In this document: in pieces, positions 46,801 to 58,500 of the stretch | Position numbering within the stretch: the first letter of the stretch is position 1 | How the letters are laid out: every line of letters begins with the position of its first letter | Assembly: GCF_000512585.2 (NCBI RefSeq) | Contig: NC_089242.1 | Coordinates: 434,001 to 498,000 of the forward strand | Source of the DNA: Kwoniella bestiolae CBS 10118 | Lineage: Eukaryota; Basidiomycota; Tremellomycetes; Tremellales; Cryptococcaceae | Length of the DNA stretch: 64,000 nucleotides | Direction: 5' to 3' | The notes under the pieces: generated by a model | Database searches by the model: none | Told to the model about the DNA's origin: nothing | What the model saw: only the letters and a program-made list of their open reading frames with translations | Translations under genes and position numbers: made by a program

Positions 46801-48774
46801 GGACAGTGGTAGATCCTGTAGACGGATCATTGTCGGATACTCGATTACGATTCTTGGGTGCGAAACCACCTAAATTGGTCAGATCAACTATACATGGTCA
46901 ACCCTCAGTCATGGCCTTCTCAAGTCGAACGTGGTTGTTATACACATATCAAGATATGCTACAGACTCAGCCATTGATCTACGATACACTCGAGTACGCC
47001 TGGAATCTGTCGGCCGCTATGTGTCCTGATGGGTTGATTGGTATTTCCGGCAATACCTTGAGGTAGGTCATTCAGACGGTAAACTAAGGGAACCCGGCTA
47101 ATGATCTGGCTTCTAATAGGATATTCACGATACCCAAACTAGGTGAAAAGCTCAAACAAGACGTACTACCCTTATCCTACACTCCACGAAAATTCGTCAG
47201 TCACCCATACAACACTGTATTCTACATGATAGAATCGGACCACCGGACCTACTCTCCAACGGCTATTGATAGGATCGTCAGAGAGAAGGAAGCGAATGGC
47301 AGTCGGGTTGATACTTCGTTGTTATCCTTGCCGCCCAATGAGTTTGGTAGGCCTCGAGCTGCAGCTGGTCATTGGGCGTCGTTATTGAGGGTGTTGGATC
47401 CTTTGACTGTGAGTGATGTGCATCCTTATCAACAGATGTTGACGCGATCGGAGAAATGTACCCTTTTTCTTTGAAGTGAGGCTCTCTTGGAAGATGCTTG
47501 CTGATTAGGACTATCGATTGTAGAACGAATCTATAGCAACGTTTGATTTGGACGAAGATGAGGCTGCTTTCTCAATGACCATAGCGTACTTCGAACGAGG
47601 TGGAGGAGAACCATTCCTTGTTGTTGGAACCGGTGTCAAGACGACCCTTGCACCTAAAAGCTGTCAAGAAGGTTGGTTGAGGGTGTATGCTATCAAGGAA
47701 CAGGGGAGAGTATTGGAGTTCATGCACAAGGTGAGTATAGCACTCAATCCTTTTGAGCTGTTCGAGAGTGTGCGCTGAAGGTGTTTCCATCTCGCAGACC
47801 AAAACCGACGATGTACCGCTATGTCTCGCTGCTTTCCAAGGTTTCTTACTTGCTGGTGTAGGCAAATCGTTGAGGCTGTATGAGATGGGTAAAAAGGCAT
47901 TATTGCGAAAATGCGAGAACAACGTGAGTCAGCTCACGATCATGCGTACATGTCGACTCTCAAAGCTGATCTTTGATTCCATGGCATTTAGTCTTTCCCC
48001 ACTGGCGTAGCGACCATCAACGTGCAAGGTGCGCGAATAATAGTAGGAGACATGCAAGAATCGACATTCTACTGTGTATATCGATCTGTGCCTACTCGAC
48101 AGTTATTGGTGTTTGCCGATGATACCCAACCTAGGTGGTTGACCTGCGTGACAGAGGTGGATTACGAAACGATAGTGTGTGGTGATAAATTCGGAAACAT
48201 CTTCTTAAATCGACTAGATTCAAGGACATCGGAGACTGTGGATGATGATCCAACCGGAGCGACAATCTTACATGAGAAGTCGTTTTTGATGGGTGCAGCG
48301 CACAAGACGGAGTTGCTCGCTCACTATAACGTTGGTAGTATTGTTACCTCCATTACCAAGATACCTTTAGTAGCTGGTGGGAGGGACGTTCTGGTGTATA
48401 CCACCGTATCTGGATCAGTGGGCGCATTGATCCCATTCGTCAGTATGGATGATGTGGAGTTTATGAGTACTTTGGAGATGGTAAGTCTACTTTCGCCTTC
48501 CTTACTTTGTCAAGATGGGACGATCAAAGGCTGATAATGTAATGATTGGTAATAGCACATGAGGTCCCAAAATGTCTCATTGGTAGGACGTGATCACCTG
48601 GCCTACAGGGGCTATTACGTCCCAGTCAAGGGAGTGATCGATGGAGATCTATGTGAAAATTTCAATCTGTTACCTTATAGTAAACAGCAGGCTATCGCTG
48701 CTGATCTCGATGAGAGGAGTGTAGGAGATGTGTTGAAGAAGTTGGAACAGATGAGAACGAGTAGTGCTTTCTAG
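43810..48774 (+). CDS. RSE1: splicing factor 3B subunit 3 (SF3b130)
   Basis: Twenty exons join in frame to 1,218 aa, matching the 1,217 aa of human SF3B3: 43810-43960, 44066-44088, 44158-44212, 44322-44436, 44513-44575, 44637-44645, 44704-44818, 44875-44967, 45021-45114, 45173-45375, 45431-45609, 45673-46031, 46091-46503, 46557-46634, 46686-47062, 47120-47408, 47524-47730, 47798-47923, 47992-48480, 48556-48774. The protein is a three-beta-propeller scaffold of the SF3b part of the U2 snRNP, needed for branch-point recognition. Signatures: start MHLLNLTLQAPSNITSA, SSDSGRLSIIEF, PGQYLAVDPKGRSCLVGAIE, TFYELDLGLNHVVRKWSEP, KKALLRKCENN, GDKFGNIFLNRL, GRDHLAYRGYYVPVKGVIDG. Exon 6 is only 9 nt and exon 2 only 23 nt. 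The gene needs the machinery it encodes for its own 19 introns. Confidence 0.96.
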
Positions 48775-49142
48775 TGTTAGGTTATAAGGTGTATTGTAAT
48801 GAGTAGGATAGAATTCATATACATATAGTATGCATTACTGGTCCTGCTGCTGTATTTTAATGTTATTGTAAGGAGAAGCATGGTGCTCGCGCAGAAGAAA
48901 GGATTCAAATGAGAATTGTGACATTGGACATTGGACAATGGATATCGGACAAAGCCGATTGAAACATGCCCACTTTATCTCGTATCTCGATCTGCTAGGA
49001 TCTCACTCTATCTCAAGTCCCAATAAACCCTTTGTTTTCCTCTTCTCTCTTCTCTCTTCTTCTCTTCACTAACAATCCACTGAGCTGTGCTTGTATTGTT
49101 CGATTATCAATTCGACTCTCAAACCTGACAAACTGAGTTATC
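48775..49142. other. RSE1 trailer / AlaX promoter
   Basis: A 368-nt tandem spacing with a CT-rich tract (TTCTCTCTTCTCTCTTCTTC near 49040-49065) shortly before the AlaX start. Pyrimidine-rich leaders are common in fungal housekeeping promoters. No gene seen. Confidence 0.55.
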
Positions 49143-51166
49143 ATGGCATACGATCTCGATCCACTCCCTCGAACGGCCACTCCCTCGGACTATACGAGGT
49201 TCAAGTTCGATCCTGCCAATGTGGGGGATAAGAGGATAGTAGGGTTATTGGCTTGTCAGCGTGAGTTTGGATAGCATATCATCCTCTTCCCTTGCTATGA
49301 GGTTGGCCACCGTCTCGACACGAAGGCAATTGTCATTTGACATTGGGTAGACATTGGCTGACAGCTCTGTTATCAGGTGATCCGTTATTACGGTCGTTGA
49401 AGACTAGAGTCCACGCTGTCAAAGAGGCAAGTATCAAGACTGCTCCACCACCGAAGGGGAAAGGTAATAAGAAGAAAGGAGGTGACGAGATACCTAAAGA
49501 AGGGAAGATGGAAGATAAAGGAAAGTTGTATGAGGTCGAGTTACTGGACACTGTCATCTTCCCTGAGGGTGAGTCAAGACTCGGTCAAAGGAGGATGGTG
49601 ATCGGGGACATGCTAATGTTTTTTGGTGTTGTGAAAAGGTGGGGGGCAACCATCAGATACGGGACGTATGAACGTACTTGATCCCATTGGTGGGGTGAAA
49701 CAGAGTTTCGTTATTGAAAGTTGTCTAAGGAGGAAATTGGATAGCGTTCATCTAGTCAGGATACCGCCTGGGACAGAGGTGGATCTGAAAGAGGGCGATG
49801 AGGTTGAATTGGTCGTAGATTGGGATAGGAGAATGGACCATGTAAGTTCATTGAGCTCTCACTAGCATGTCGTCTCGATATACTGTACATTTTCTTCCGG
49901 CAGAGCATAAGAGGGCGGATTGGATTACTGGTCATTGGGAAGGTAGATTACTGATGATGGGCGGTCAATTCAAACGCAGATGACGATACATACTTCCCAG
50001 CACCTCCTCTCAGCCGTATTGGACACAATGAACCTCCCTACCCTCAGTTGGTCGATGCACGCTCATCCATCGCTCGAGGCGCCTTATGTCGAATTACCTA
50101 GAAGTCTGACTGCCGCTGAAGCTGAGGAGGTGGAACGTAGGTGTAATGATTTGATAGTTGAGGGAAACAGGGTGTGGGTGGATGTGAGCATACAAGGTGA
50201 AGATGGTGATGGCAGTTCAGATGTAGATGGACAGGTGGTAGAGGGAGAAGTTGAGGAGAGAGTCAAGGTTGGCAAAGGGATTCCAGAGGATTATGATGGG
50301 GTGAGTGATTTTTCAATCCTACATCATTGTGAACCTGTATACCTGGGATGGGATCAGGATGTCATGAAATCTCCACCCGCTACGTCCAGCGAATGGGAGA
50401 GATAGCGGCACCCGGCGAAAGCTCATTCGACGCTCGAAGACTGACATCTCTGACACCTCAGGGCGTGATTCGGCACATCAACATCGAGCGTACCGATCGA
50501 AATGCATGCTGTGGTACCCAAGTACCCTCCCTTTCCCTGATCCAACTCATGCACATCATCCCGCCCACCACATCTTCCTCATCAGCTACCAAACTGTACT
50601 TCGTCGCTGGACCCAGAGCTGTGAGGTATCTACAAAATGCCTCTAGACAGTTAAGCAGCGTCGCCAAAATTATCGGAGCAGGTAGGGCAGACGTGGTAGA
50701 TCGTTTGGAAGTTTTGGAGAAGAACCGTAAAGATTCCTTTGAGGCAGTAAAGAACCTGAAAACCGAGATATCGAAAAGCCTGATTGAAAATGCCTTAGCT
50801 GAAGGTGGAAAGGAAGAGAATAAAGGGGTCATCTACATAAATAGGGATAATCCATCGACACACGATTTCGAGTTCCTAGGTGTAGTTTCGACAAGCTACA
50901 TCACTCAGACGGAGGGGGAGGAGCCATTGATCATACTTTTGTCTGGTGTGAAAGACAACAACCAATCTCTATTATTAGTGCATTCGTCGAATGATGGGTT
51001 GGCTAAAGACATCAATGAGCAGATTAAGAAGGGATTGGGAAGTAGGATCAAAGGTGGTGGTGCGAGGGGGAGGTATATGTCGAAAGTTGAGGGTAGGTGG
51101 GGGAAAGATGAGGTTCGGCTGATAGAGGGTATAGTACATGAGTTGAGGAAGAGAAGATTGGCCTGA
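49143..51166 (+). CDS. AlaX-type alanyl-tRNA editing protein
   Basis: Five exons (49143-49260, 49377-49568, 49639-49841, 49980-50300, 50462-51166) join in frame to 512 aa. The family is homologous to the editing domain of alanyl-tRNA synthetase and deacylates mischarged Ser- or Gly-tRNA(Ala) in trans; eukaryotic members are called AARSD1 or Ptaa1. Hallmarks: LYEVELLDTVIFPE followed directly by GGGQPSDTGRM, the zinc motif HTSQH (residues 175-179), VELPRSLTAAEAEEVERRCN, and GGVIRHINIERTDRNACCGTQ (shown here as adjoining blocks GGVIRHINIERTD and RNACCGTQ). The second half of the metal motif, normally CxxxH, reads CCGTQ (Cys294, Gln298), so one usual ligand is replaced. The C-terminal third, with a coiled coil (LEVLEKNRKDSFEAVKNLK) and a Gly-rich DHHA1-like segment (KGGGARGRYMSKVEGRWG), resembles the AlaRS C-domain. 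The start is the first ATG of the frame. Confidence 0.92.
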
Positions 51167-53014
51167 TGAGTGGGACTGAAACAGACGTTTTAGACGGTAC
51201 GGAAATCGCAAGGCAGGTTTGATGTGTTGTATTGTGTTGTATTCATTGGAAAGTTTGAGAGGCCAAGAAGTCCAAGGGTATGCATTCTGACATGGAGCAG
51301 TGACGGTCAATACTTGTTACTCTGTATACACATTGTCATCCCGCTGGGAACTGGTTCGTCTTGTTTGTACCAGTGAATGGCCATACTGACGGTCTGCTAT
51401 ACTGCTGATAACTAAGCGAGGTCTAGCCTCTTGGCTCTTACTGTACGACCATGCAATGGTAGATTCAGTACTACCCACGTCCCACAGGCATTGCCGACAG
51501 CGCCGTATCAAAAGCGCAAAAACGTTATGGTGTGAGACAACTCGACGATCAGGTACGAGACAAGGTACAGTTCCCATTCCCATTCCCATTCCCATTCCCA
51601 TCCCCATCCCCAATCCTGGAGAAGGAGGCTTATCAATCGAGAGGCATAACTACGACCAGGTCAATCCCAACTGATATACATATCGAGATGTACGATGTAC
51701 AGTAAGGTTATTCGGTACTGTATCTTCGTGACAAGCCGTTCCGGTGATTGCACTGGAATCCTTTGTCTCGACCTTTACCTTGACCTTGATATCGTAATAC
51801 TTTGCGGAGATAGACACATCATACATGAATATATTTAGTATTTGTTTTTCCTACATGCTTATTTCGGTGGGAGTGCGCACTGCTTCGAAATATCCAAAGG
51901 AGGAGACTGATTTGATTCTGGCGAATAGGGTAGGAACCATGCTTGCCGTGTCCTGATGAGTGGGATCGACAACCCCATTTGCACGATAGTAAGCACCGGG
52001 GGGTTTGCATGCGAGTAACAGTCAGATTGTCTCCAACTCCCTCCATACTTGGGTACAGGAAAGGAAAATCACCGATTAGTCATTAACAGCTCACCGATTC
52101 CCGCAGATTACAGATCTTGGCTGGCTGTTGCAATTGCGAGAACGAGATTAATTAAATCTGAGCGGCCACGTTGATTTGTTGTATATGGTCCAGCTCCGCC
52201 TGAACCTCGTGGAAGGTCGGATCCCTTCGGCTGGGTGGGATAGCATCTCGCTGGACAGTCTGCTGGCCGCTTCGCTGGAGGAGGATCATTCGTACTTTGT
52301 TCAGTCTGTAAGCACGCAAGCGTGCTAACTTTACTGTACATACATCTTTGGCAATATTACTCCTCAGATGTCGACCGCGAATGACCGGCGCCGGACCTCA
52401 TACTTTGGGTTAACTCGGTACTCGGTACCTTACCTTTCCAGCAAACCTTCCCATCGGTAATCTGAACACCTGGTATGGCATATGTACGGCATGCCACGCA
52501 GAAGAACAAACTTTATGTTTCATGTTTTCTGTTCTTTTTTAATTAACTCTGATCCACCCTTTAAGGATACTTACCCCGTGATTCTGAGCAGCACCGCTCG
52601 ACGCTCCAGAGCAAACAACGTAAATTAAGATTCCCCTCATCGGAAGGGAGGGCAACAGCGTGGCGTCGATCATAGTTTCCAATCTCCAATCTTGAATATG
52701 TCCACTGGCCGTTTACCTTATATGGGCGATGCCCGTGGATAAGAAATTGGTTCACGTTCGCCTTGCACGTTCTTCCACACCGGGGGAGGACCAACCCACG
52801 CTCTCGTAAGTCCCGGATTAACGTGGTTGGTAAAGTATCTTAGGATCCTTCGCAGAGATCTATGTGGTTTGGCTTGGAATGTAAATTAAGTTTTGGCTCA
52901 CGTCACCAGAGCCCGTGTTCTGTTATTCTTGTGGCTCTGCTCGAGAGCCATACATGAGGGTTGCTTCTTTGGGTGGTGTGGACGATAGAGATCGGTATGA
53001 TAAGGATCACAAGG
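51167..53014. other. gene-poor interval
   Basis: About 1.8 kb with no recognisable gene. Frames of up to 98 codons (51317-51613, minus) are shadows of a hexamer repeat. The rest is unassigned. It probably includes the AlaX trailer and the distal promoter of the bHLH gene. Confidence 0.45.
51571..51600. repeat. (TTCCCA)5 hexamer repeat
   Basis: Five perfect copies followed by two degenerate ones (TCCCCA). Simple repeat in intergenic DNA; on the minus strand it produces a spurious Met-Gly dipeptide frame. Confidence 0.9.
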
Positions 53015-53337
53015 ATGGAGGACACATGCATCGTTATATCTAGTGTTGAGCAGCTGGATCCTCATATCTTTAAACGAGAGCAACCATATTCTCTGGACGA
53101 TAATCATATATCACCAACCTCGTACGAGCCTGAGTTCCGAAGCAACACCGCCGCTACACGATCTTCCAGCTCGACTCTAGACAGTAGACTGTAAGTGGCT
53201 CAATGAGTCTCCTCAATGTCAATGTTCCAACACGCGTTCTGCTCGCTTACCACTTCTTACCTCTACTCTGCAATCCAGTTCTTACCACTACGCATACATC
53301 ACTTCGAGATGGCTCAGCCAATTGCTCCCCACCATAC
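53015..53337 (+). other. possible upstream exons or small gene before the bHLH gene
   Basis: A frame starting at 53015 (MEDTCIVISSVEQLDPHIF) ends at a GTAAGT donor (53191). It joins in frame, through an 88-nt intron with a CAATCCAG acceptor, to 53279-53337 (SYHYAYITSRWLSQLLPTI), which ends at a GTGAGT donor. The best next acceptor leads to a stop within about 11 codons. This may be spliced leader of the bHLH gene with short upstream frames, an N-terminal extension, or a small separate gene. No motif is recognised. Confidence 0.25.
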
Positions 53338-53690
53338 GTGAGTGATTTCTGCATCATCATCATGAGCATGAGTTGTTTGCTTCATCTACCATACCACCGT
53401 ATTACATCTGGGTGCTATGAAGGTATCCCAGCATGGCTTCACATCACTTCACGCAGCAGAAGATAGTCAGTCGCCTGCAGGAACATGGTCGCCACGTTGG
53501 ATTTGTGTGATTCGGCGTTCCGGAATTAGGATCTAAGGGAATGATTGACGCGCCAAAAGAGGCAAATTGGCAATTGCAACCTTGTAGTTCCTTTGGGTGT
53601 TGCAAGCGAGGTAGCGTGGGAGCAGAGGATGAACGCGTGGAAATCATGCTGACACTCTTCCCAATCCAATCCCCCCTTCTCAGTTCGAGC

Positions 53691-55961
53691 ATGTATCACC
53701 CACATCACCATACAAAACATAACAACCACCATTACAGTAATCACCATCCCCACCCATCCCCTCAAGATCATCATCTTCACTACTCGTATCATCATCATCA
53801 CCAAGGATCATCGTCACAACATAGGTGAGTGTCTTCCTACCTGAAATCTGAAAAGGAAAGAATGTCCAGCGGACATGCCTTTGCCCATCATAATCATAAC
53901 ACATACACATCACTGTTTGAAAGAGATGAGATATACTGTGGTAGATTACCGTGTGGTTGACCCTTTTCCTCGCGTGGTTCACACGATGCAAACACGTCCT
54001 CTCACCATCAATCTGTACCTCACCATCATCCTCATGATACGAGTAAAGTCTACCCCCAATCCGAATCCCCCTATCAGTGCATTCATTGCATGAGAGAACA
54101 TGTCTAGACCAGATTCAGTTTAAGCGATGAATTCAACGATGGCAGTGTGCTGATCAGATTTCCTTTTCATATATCTTCTCATTCCAGATCCAGACACAAC
54201 ACCACCTCCTCACCACATTCCCAGCTACCACTCCCAACACTAACTTTCCAAAAGCCATCACCCAACGAACAAACCTCACACGTTCTTCCACCCCTCTTAT
54301 ATCCCAAATCACATCATAGTAAACAGGGACACGTCAATCTAAACAATCGTCACCCCCACACTTCCTCAATTCCAAGGAATCCTCCTCACTTCTCGACCGG
54401 TCTCCGGCCCAACAACTCTTCGACTTCTTCCTCGGCCTATACCACCCGGATCGTCTCACCCACCTCTCGAGCAAGTGATCTAGCAAGATACGCCATGACT
54501 TCAAGTAAAGACGAAAAGCCAATCATCGATTCTGACGGGAATGCCCGACATCGATCTCAAAGTATCTCACCAAACGAAGAGAGAAGATCATTACCACCTC
54601 TGTCGAGCAGTCCCCACTCACTTTCGATCGATATAGAATTGTCTAGAAAACGAAAGGAAAGGGATGGTGATGAAGTTTTACTCTCACCCAGCACTCCCAA
54701 CTCTACATCATCATTTTTGATGACTCCCCAGTTTACCGCTGTAGAGGGATCACCAAATAGCAAAAGACGATTATCCATTATCGAGCATCTAGCCTTGAAA
54801 GAGGAAGACAGCACCTTCAGTGGACCTGATAGATTGGTATCGATAAAAGGTGAAGAACCATTCCCATGGTATAAATCCTCTTACGATCTCCCAAGTTTCC
54901 CCCATCATCAAGACCCAATAACTGTCTTCCCAGTCCAATATCAGATCTACCAACAACCCAACCAGAATCAAAATAACAACACGAACGGTACCCCTCAACA
55001 AGGCACCGACAACTCCGCTGCCCAACAAAACACTAATAGCGTTCCTCTTGATCCTACCTTATCATCGATGCGATCTAGCGTAGCGCCCAACTCGAATGGC
55101 CAACAGCAACCCCAAAACTTGCTTGATCCATCTCTCAACACCGCACCGGAGATCCGATTTCCCGACGCCGAGACACTAGCTTCTGCCACTGCTTCACCTT
55201 CGAAGGACGGTGTACCTGGAGAAGTCAACACTCAAGCTGCCCTAGCTGCTGTCTCCACCCCGACTCTTTCCGCCGAAGATGCTGCTGCACTCTTGTCTGT
55301 TCCTCAACAGGATGACGACGGCTCGCAATCGATGAAGAAGGAACAACCGTTCTCTCGATCCCCCGAGTTGAGGGTCAGCCATAAGTTGGCGGAAAGGAAG
55401 AGGAGGAAGGAGATGAAAGAGCTGTTCGACGAGTTGAGGGATGAATTGCCAAGTGACAGAGGGATGAAAGCTTCCAAATGGGAGATATTGAGTAAGGGTG
55501 AGTCAGCTTTCAAGACAACTAGATGAATTCGCTATAGGTGGTGAATATTGACGATGGGTGTCTGAAATTCAGCAATCGACCACATCCGTCAATTGAAGAC
55601 AGGTCACGAGCAGATGGTCCGAGAGATTGACCACCTCCGAAGAGAAGTGGACATTGCCCGAGGAGGTACAGGAGCCTACACCCACTCGTACCCCACTTAC
55701 AATCTCGCTGGTACATACCCACCAACCCAGAATAACTTTGCGACCACCCCCGCTACGACTACTCCCGTAACTGCTAATGCAAACAATGGCCAACAACAGC
55801 CCCAACAGGTCCAACAACAACAACCGCAGCAGGTTCAACAAGTGCAGCAGCAGCAGCCACAACAGGTACAGCCTGTACAACAGCAGCAACAGCAACAGCA
55901 AGCTCAGCCCGATCAGTTGAATCAGATTAAGGCTGATGTACCGCAGACCACCACTCAGTAG
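53691..55961 (+). CDS. bHLH transcription factor, His- and Gln-rich
   Basis: Three exons (53691-53824, 54188-55497, 55573-55961) join in frame to 610 aa. Exon 1 is strikingly His-rich (YHPHHHTKHNNHHYSNHHPH). Exon 2 is mostly disordered, Ser/Pro/Gln/Asn-rich. The bHLH domain spans about residues 442-505: basic region HKLAERKRRKEMKELFDELR (His-Glu-Arg positions of an E-box binder), a loop, then ILSKAIDHIRQLKTGHEQM and a leucine-spaced helix. The C-terminus is poly-Gln/Pro (55740-55930). It should bind CACGTG-like E-boxes as a dimer in the nucleus; targets are unknown. The intron after exon 1 is 364 nt, far longer than others here. A consensus acceptor (CCCTTCTCAG, branch GCTGAC) lies 7 nt before the ATG, so the leader is also spliced or the N-terminus longer. 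I do not recognise a specific orthologue. Confidence 0.82.
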
Positions 55962-56663
55962 TTTGTTTGGCGAATCCTGCCAGCTGTCAGATTAACGCAT
56001 TAAGAGGCTACGGGAAGGCAGAGGAATTGGTCTTGACGTGTGTTGTCCTTCGCTTTTATCTTTCAATTTTGAAATTTTGGATGGTTATGCTCATTTTCGG
56101 TTCTCTCCACAAGAACCGTATAGGCCTTCCATTCTTTTCTCTCGCGCTCATTGGTGAAATTACTTGAGCGATTCATCCATCTACATGTTCAATCTACATA
56201 CATTTCAATTATGTTTTCACCTTTGAATTCTGATTTTCATTCACATCTGATCTGATCTTCGTTAGTCTTCGTTCTCGTACATTTGTTCATACACGGATTT
56301 TGAAGGTGATTGTAAGATAGGTTGGAAAGTGGTATATATACATATATTTGTTCATGTATATATATATGTTCATGTGGCCTGCTCGTTCACCAGAGCTACA
56401 TCTGCATCAGGAACCTTACAGTGCTGTTTGCAATTAGACTTGGTCGAAATTAGGTTGTCAAGTCGAGTAGGACGATATGGATTATCATGCCATCGGTGAG
56501 AGATGAAGATTCAATGCTTTTGTATGCTTTGGTATGATGCTGAACGTAATACATCAAGAAGTATGATCGAAAGGATGGACGGATCCTGCATGTATAATAT
56601 ACTATCCAAGCTGATAAGACACTACCAAAATCATTGGTGGTATGATACGACACCCATACCTCT
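55962..56663. other. convergent 3' region
   Basis: About 700 nt between the stops of the bHLH gene (+) and RCF2 (-). AT-rich, with TATA-type dinucleotide runs near 56330-56370. Both trailers lie here; no gene is visible. Confidence 0.55.
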
Positions 56664-57765
56664 TTAATCCTTCTTGCTGGTCGAAACGGGCGTCTCCTTT
56701 ACCAACTGCTCCTTCCTATCCACCACGGCTTTCTTGATCTCATGTAATCTCTGTCTCTCCTCCTCGTTCAAGTGTGGGTCGGATTCTGCGAGGCAAAATC
56801 GAATGTCACAGTGTCAATCGTTGATCGTAGAATCAAGATATACGGATAGATGGGACAAAAGCGGGGCAGACTCACCAAGGATAGCTCTCCATGTATGATC
56901 CTCGTTCGGTACTCTTGGATCTTCAGTTTTGGAGGAATCGAAGCCCGTCAAGAGCGCCGAAGCCATCAATAGACCTACGGTGAGACCTGTAAACAAGTGA
57001 CATAGTGATCAGTTTCAAATGTTTAACAGACAATAGCAACAAGAGCTAATTCCGAACCCACCTTGAGCCCACATACGAGCCTGCACGACTTTCTGGGAGG
57101 TCGTCTGGTGTTTGTTCCTATTTACCAGTGCCCATGCTACACCCAGGGAACCGACCCAACTGTGTTACGGGGGAACAAAAAAAGCTACGTCAGCTATATT
57201 TCTGCAGCGCGGTTCGGACGGTGAGGGGGCGTGATTGCAATACGAAATGAACGATGGCCCAATCCAGCTCCGACTCCAATCTGCCCAACCCCAACCCCCG
57301 ACACACCCAAAATCAAGTAAAGATCACTCACCTAGCCCCCACAAGCCCATACTTATGTCTCCCCGCCCAATCACCCAACTTCTGCACCGAGCTCAACCCC
57401 TCCCATCTCTCATGCTCGATCAGCGCCTCCCTGTCCATCTCCCTCTTAGCCACTCCCCCATATTGCGATCTCGTAAACGCTTCTCCGGATTTTTCAGCAG
57501 TGATGGATATACATGGTACGATGAGCATCACGAACCCGAACGCCTTGGCGGGCGAAGGGAGGTTCCGGTACGCTGGGACTCGCGAATTGAGGATGTAGTA
57601 TGTAGGGAGGGAAAGACCGATACCGTAGAATAGGCCTCGGACACCACCGTTGATGGTGGCGTCGTTGTACGCTCGGATGTCTTCTGCTGTTGCTAGCTGA
57701 GCAGGTGGGTGGGATCAGATTGGTGATCTGGTTGAGTGGAGCTGTGGAGAATAGCTTACCTTCAT
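56664..57765 (-). CDS. RCF2: respiratory supercomplex factor 2
   Basis: Five exons (57765-57760, 57696-57332, 57159-57062, 56986-56876, 56785-56664) join in frame to 233 aa. Rcf2 sits in the inner mitochondrial membrane and helps assemble or stabilise complex III-IV supercomplexes. Family features: N-terminal pair of hydrophobic segments (GLFYGIGLSLPTYYILNS and AFGFVMLIVPCISITAE), EHERWEGLSS, then the HIG1-type hairpin WVGSLGVAWALVNRN ... QKVVQARMWAQGLTVGLLMA with the typical RMWAQ turn. The first coding exon holds only ATG-AAG (6 nt); the donor is GTAAGC and the second exon begins at a CTGCTCAG acceptor. Without that exon there is no suitable start, which supports it. The C-terminus is charged and Lys-rich. 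Confidence 0.88.
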
Positions 57766-58500
57766 GATGGATCGATGATTGTTATTATAGATGTGGTGGT
57801 TGAAGGGGTGATGTTGTTGTAATGTAAGCCTGAGGATGAAGCTGATCGCTAATTCAATGTATATATACAATCGATAAGATCCTAGTAGAGCGTTGTTGAC
57901 AAAGCAGATGAAAGATATTTACTGTACGAGTAAACGTCGATGGTTGAAAACCAAATATGATAAAAACCAAATATAAAGAAATGACGTCCGACAGCCGTGA
58001 ACGTGGGGCTCTCACCTCTCACTATTCCGTCATACGCACGAATCGGATGTATGATTCAGCCAATCTCGCCTATTCACCATATAGTGAGTAGATTCCAGCG
58101 GCCAGCCTATGCATAAGCAGAAATTACATCTCGGAAGATCTCGCATCCATCATACGAGGGGATGAACTACACATGCCAGTACATATACTCGAAAATAACA
58201 GATCTTCAACCTGGTTGATCCGCAATCCGAATAATCTGATTCGATTCGACTTTGAAAGCAATCATCATCGATTTCGTGCTTTGTCTTGCTCCGAATCCGA
58301 ATATTGAATACGAAGTGGTCGGATGATTCATCTTTGACTTGATTGATGCATGAAACTACTACTATACATGGTAAAGTTCATCGCCATATCTTACAACATA
58401 AATTGCTATTCCGAATGCTCAACCACCTCCACCAACGACGTGCTCTGTTGTCATTTCACGGCTCCGAATATCATCTTACCAAGTCACATGCTACTAACCC
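57766..58500. other. RCF2 promoter / IVD trailer
   Basis: About 730 nt between the IVD stop and the RCF2 start, both genes on the minus strand. A plus-strand frame at 58350-58547 is antisense to the IVD end and unsupported. No repeat or RNA gene. Confidence 0.55.

Noticed and set aside
51571..51616. Hexamer repeat as an interstitial telomere tract
   Set aside because: TTCCCA does not match the TTAGGG-type telomere repeats expected in this group, and it is short.
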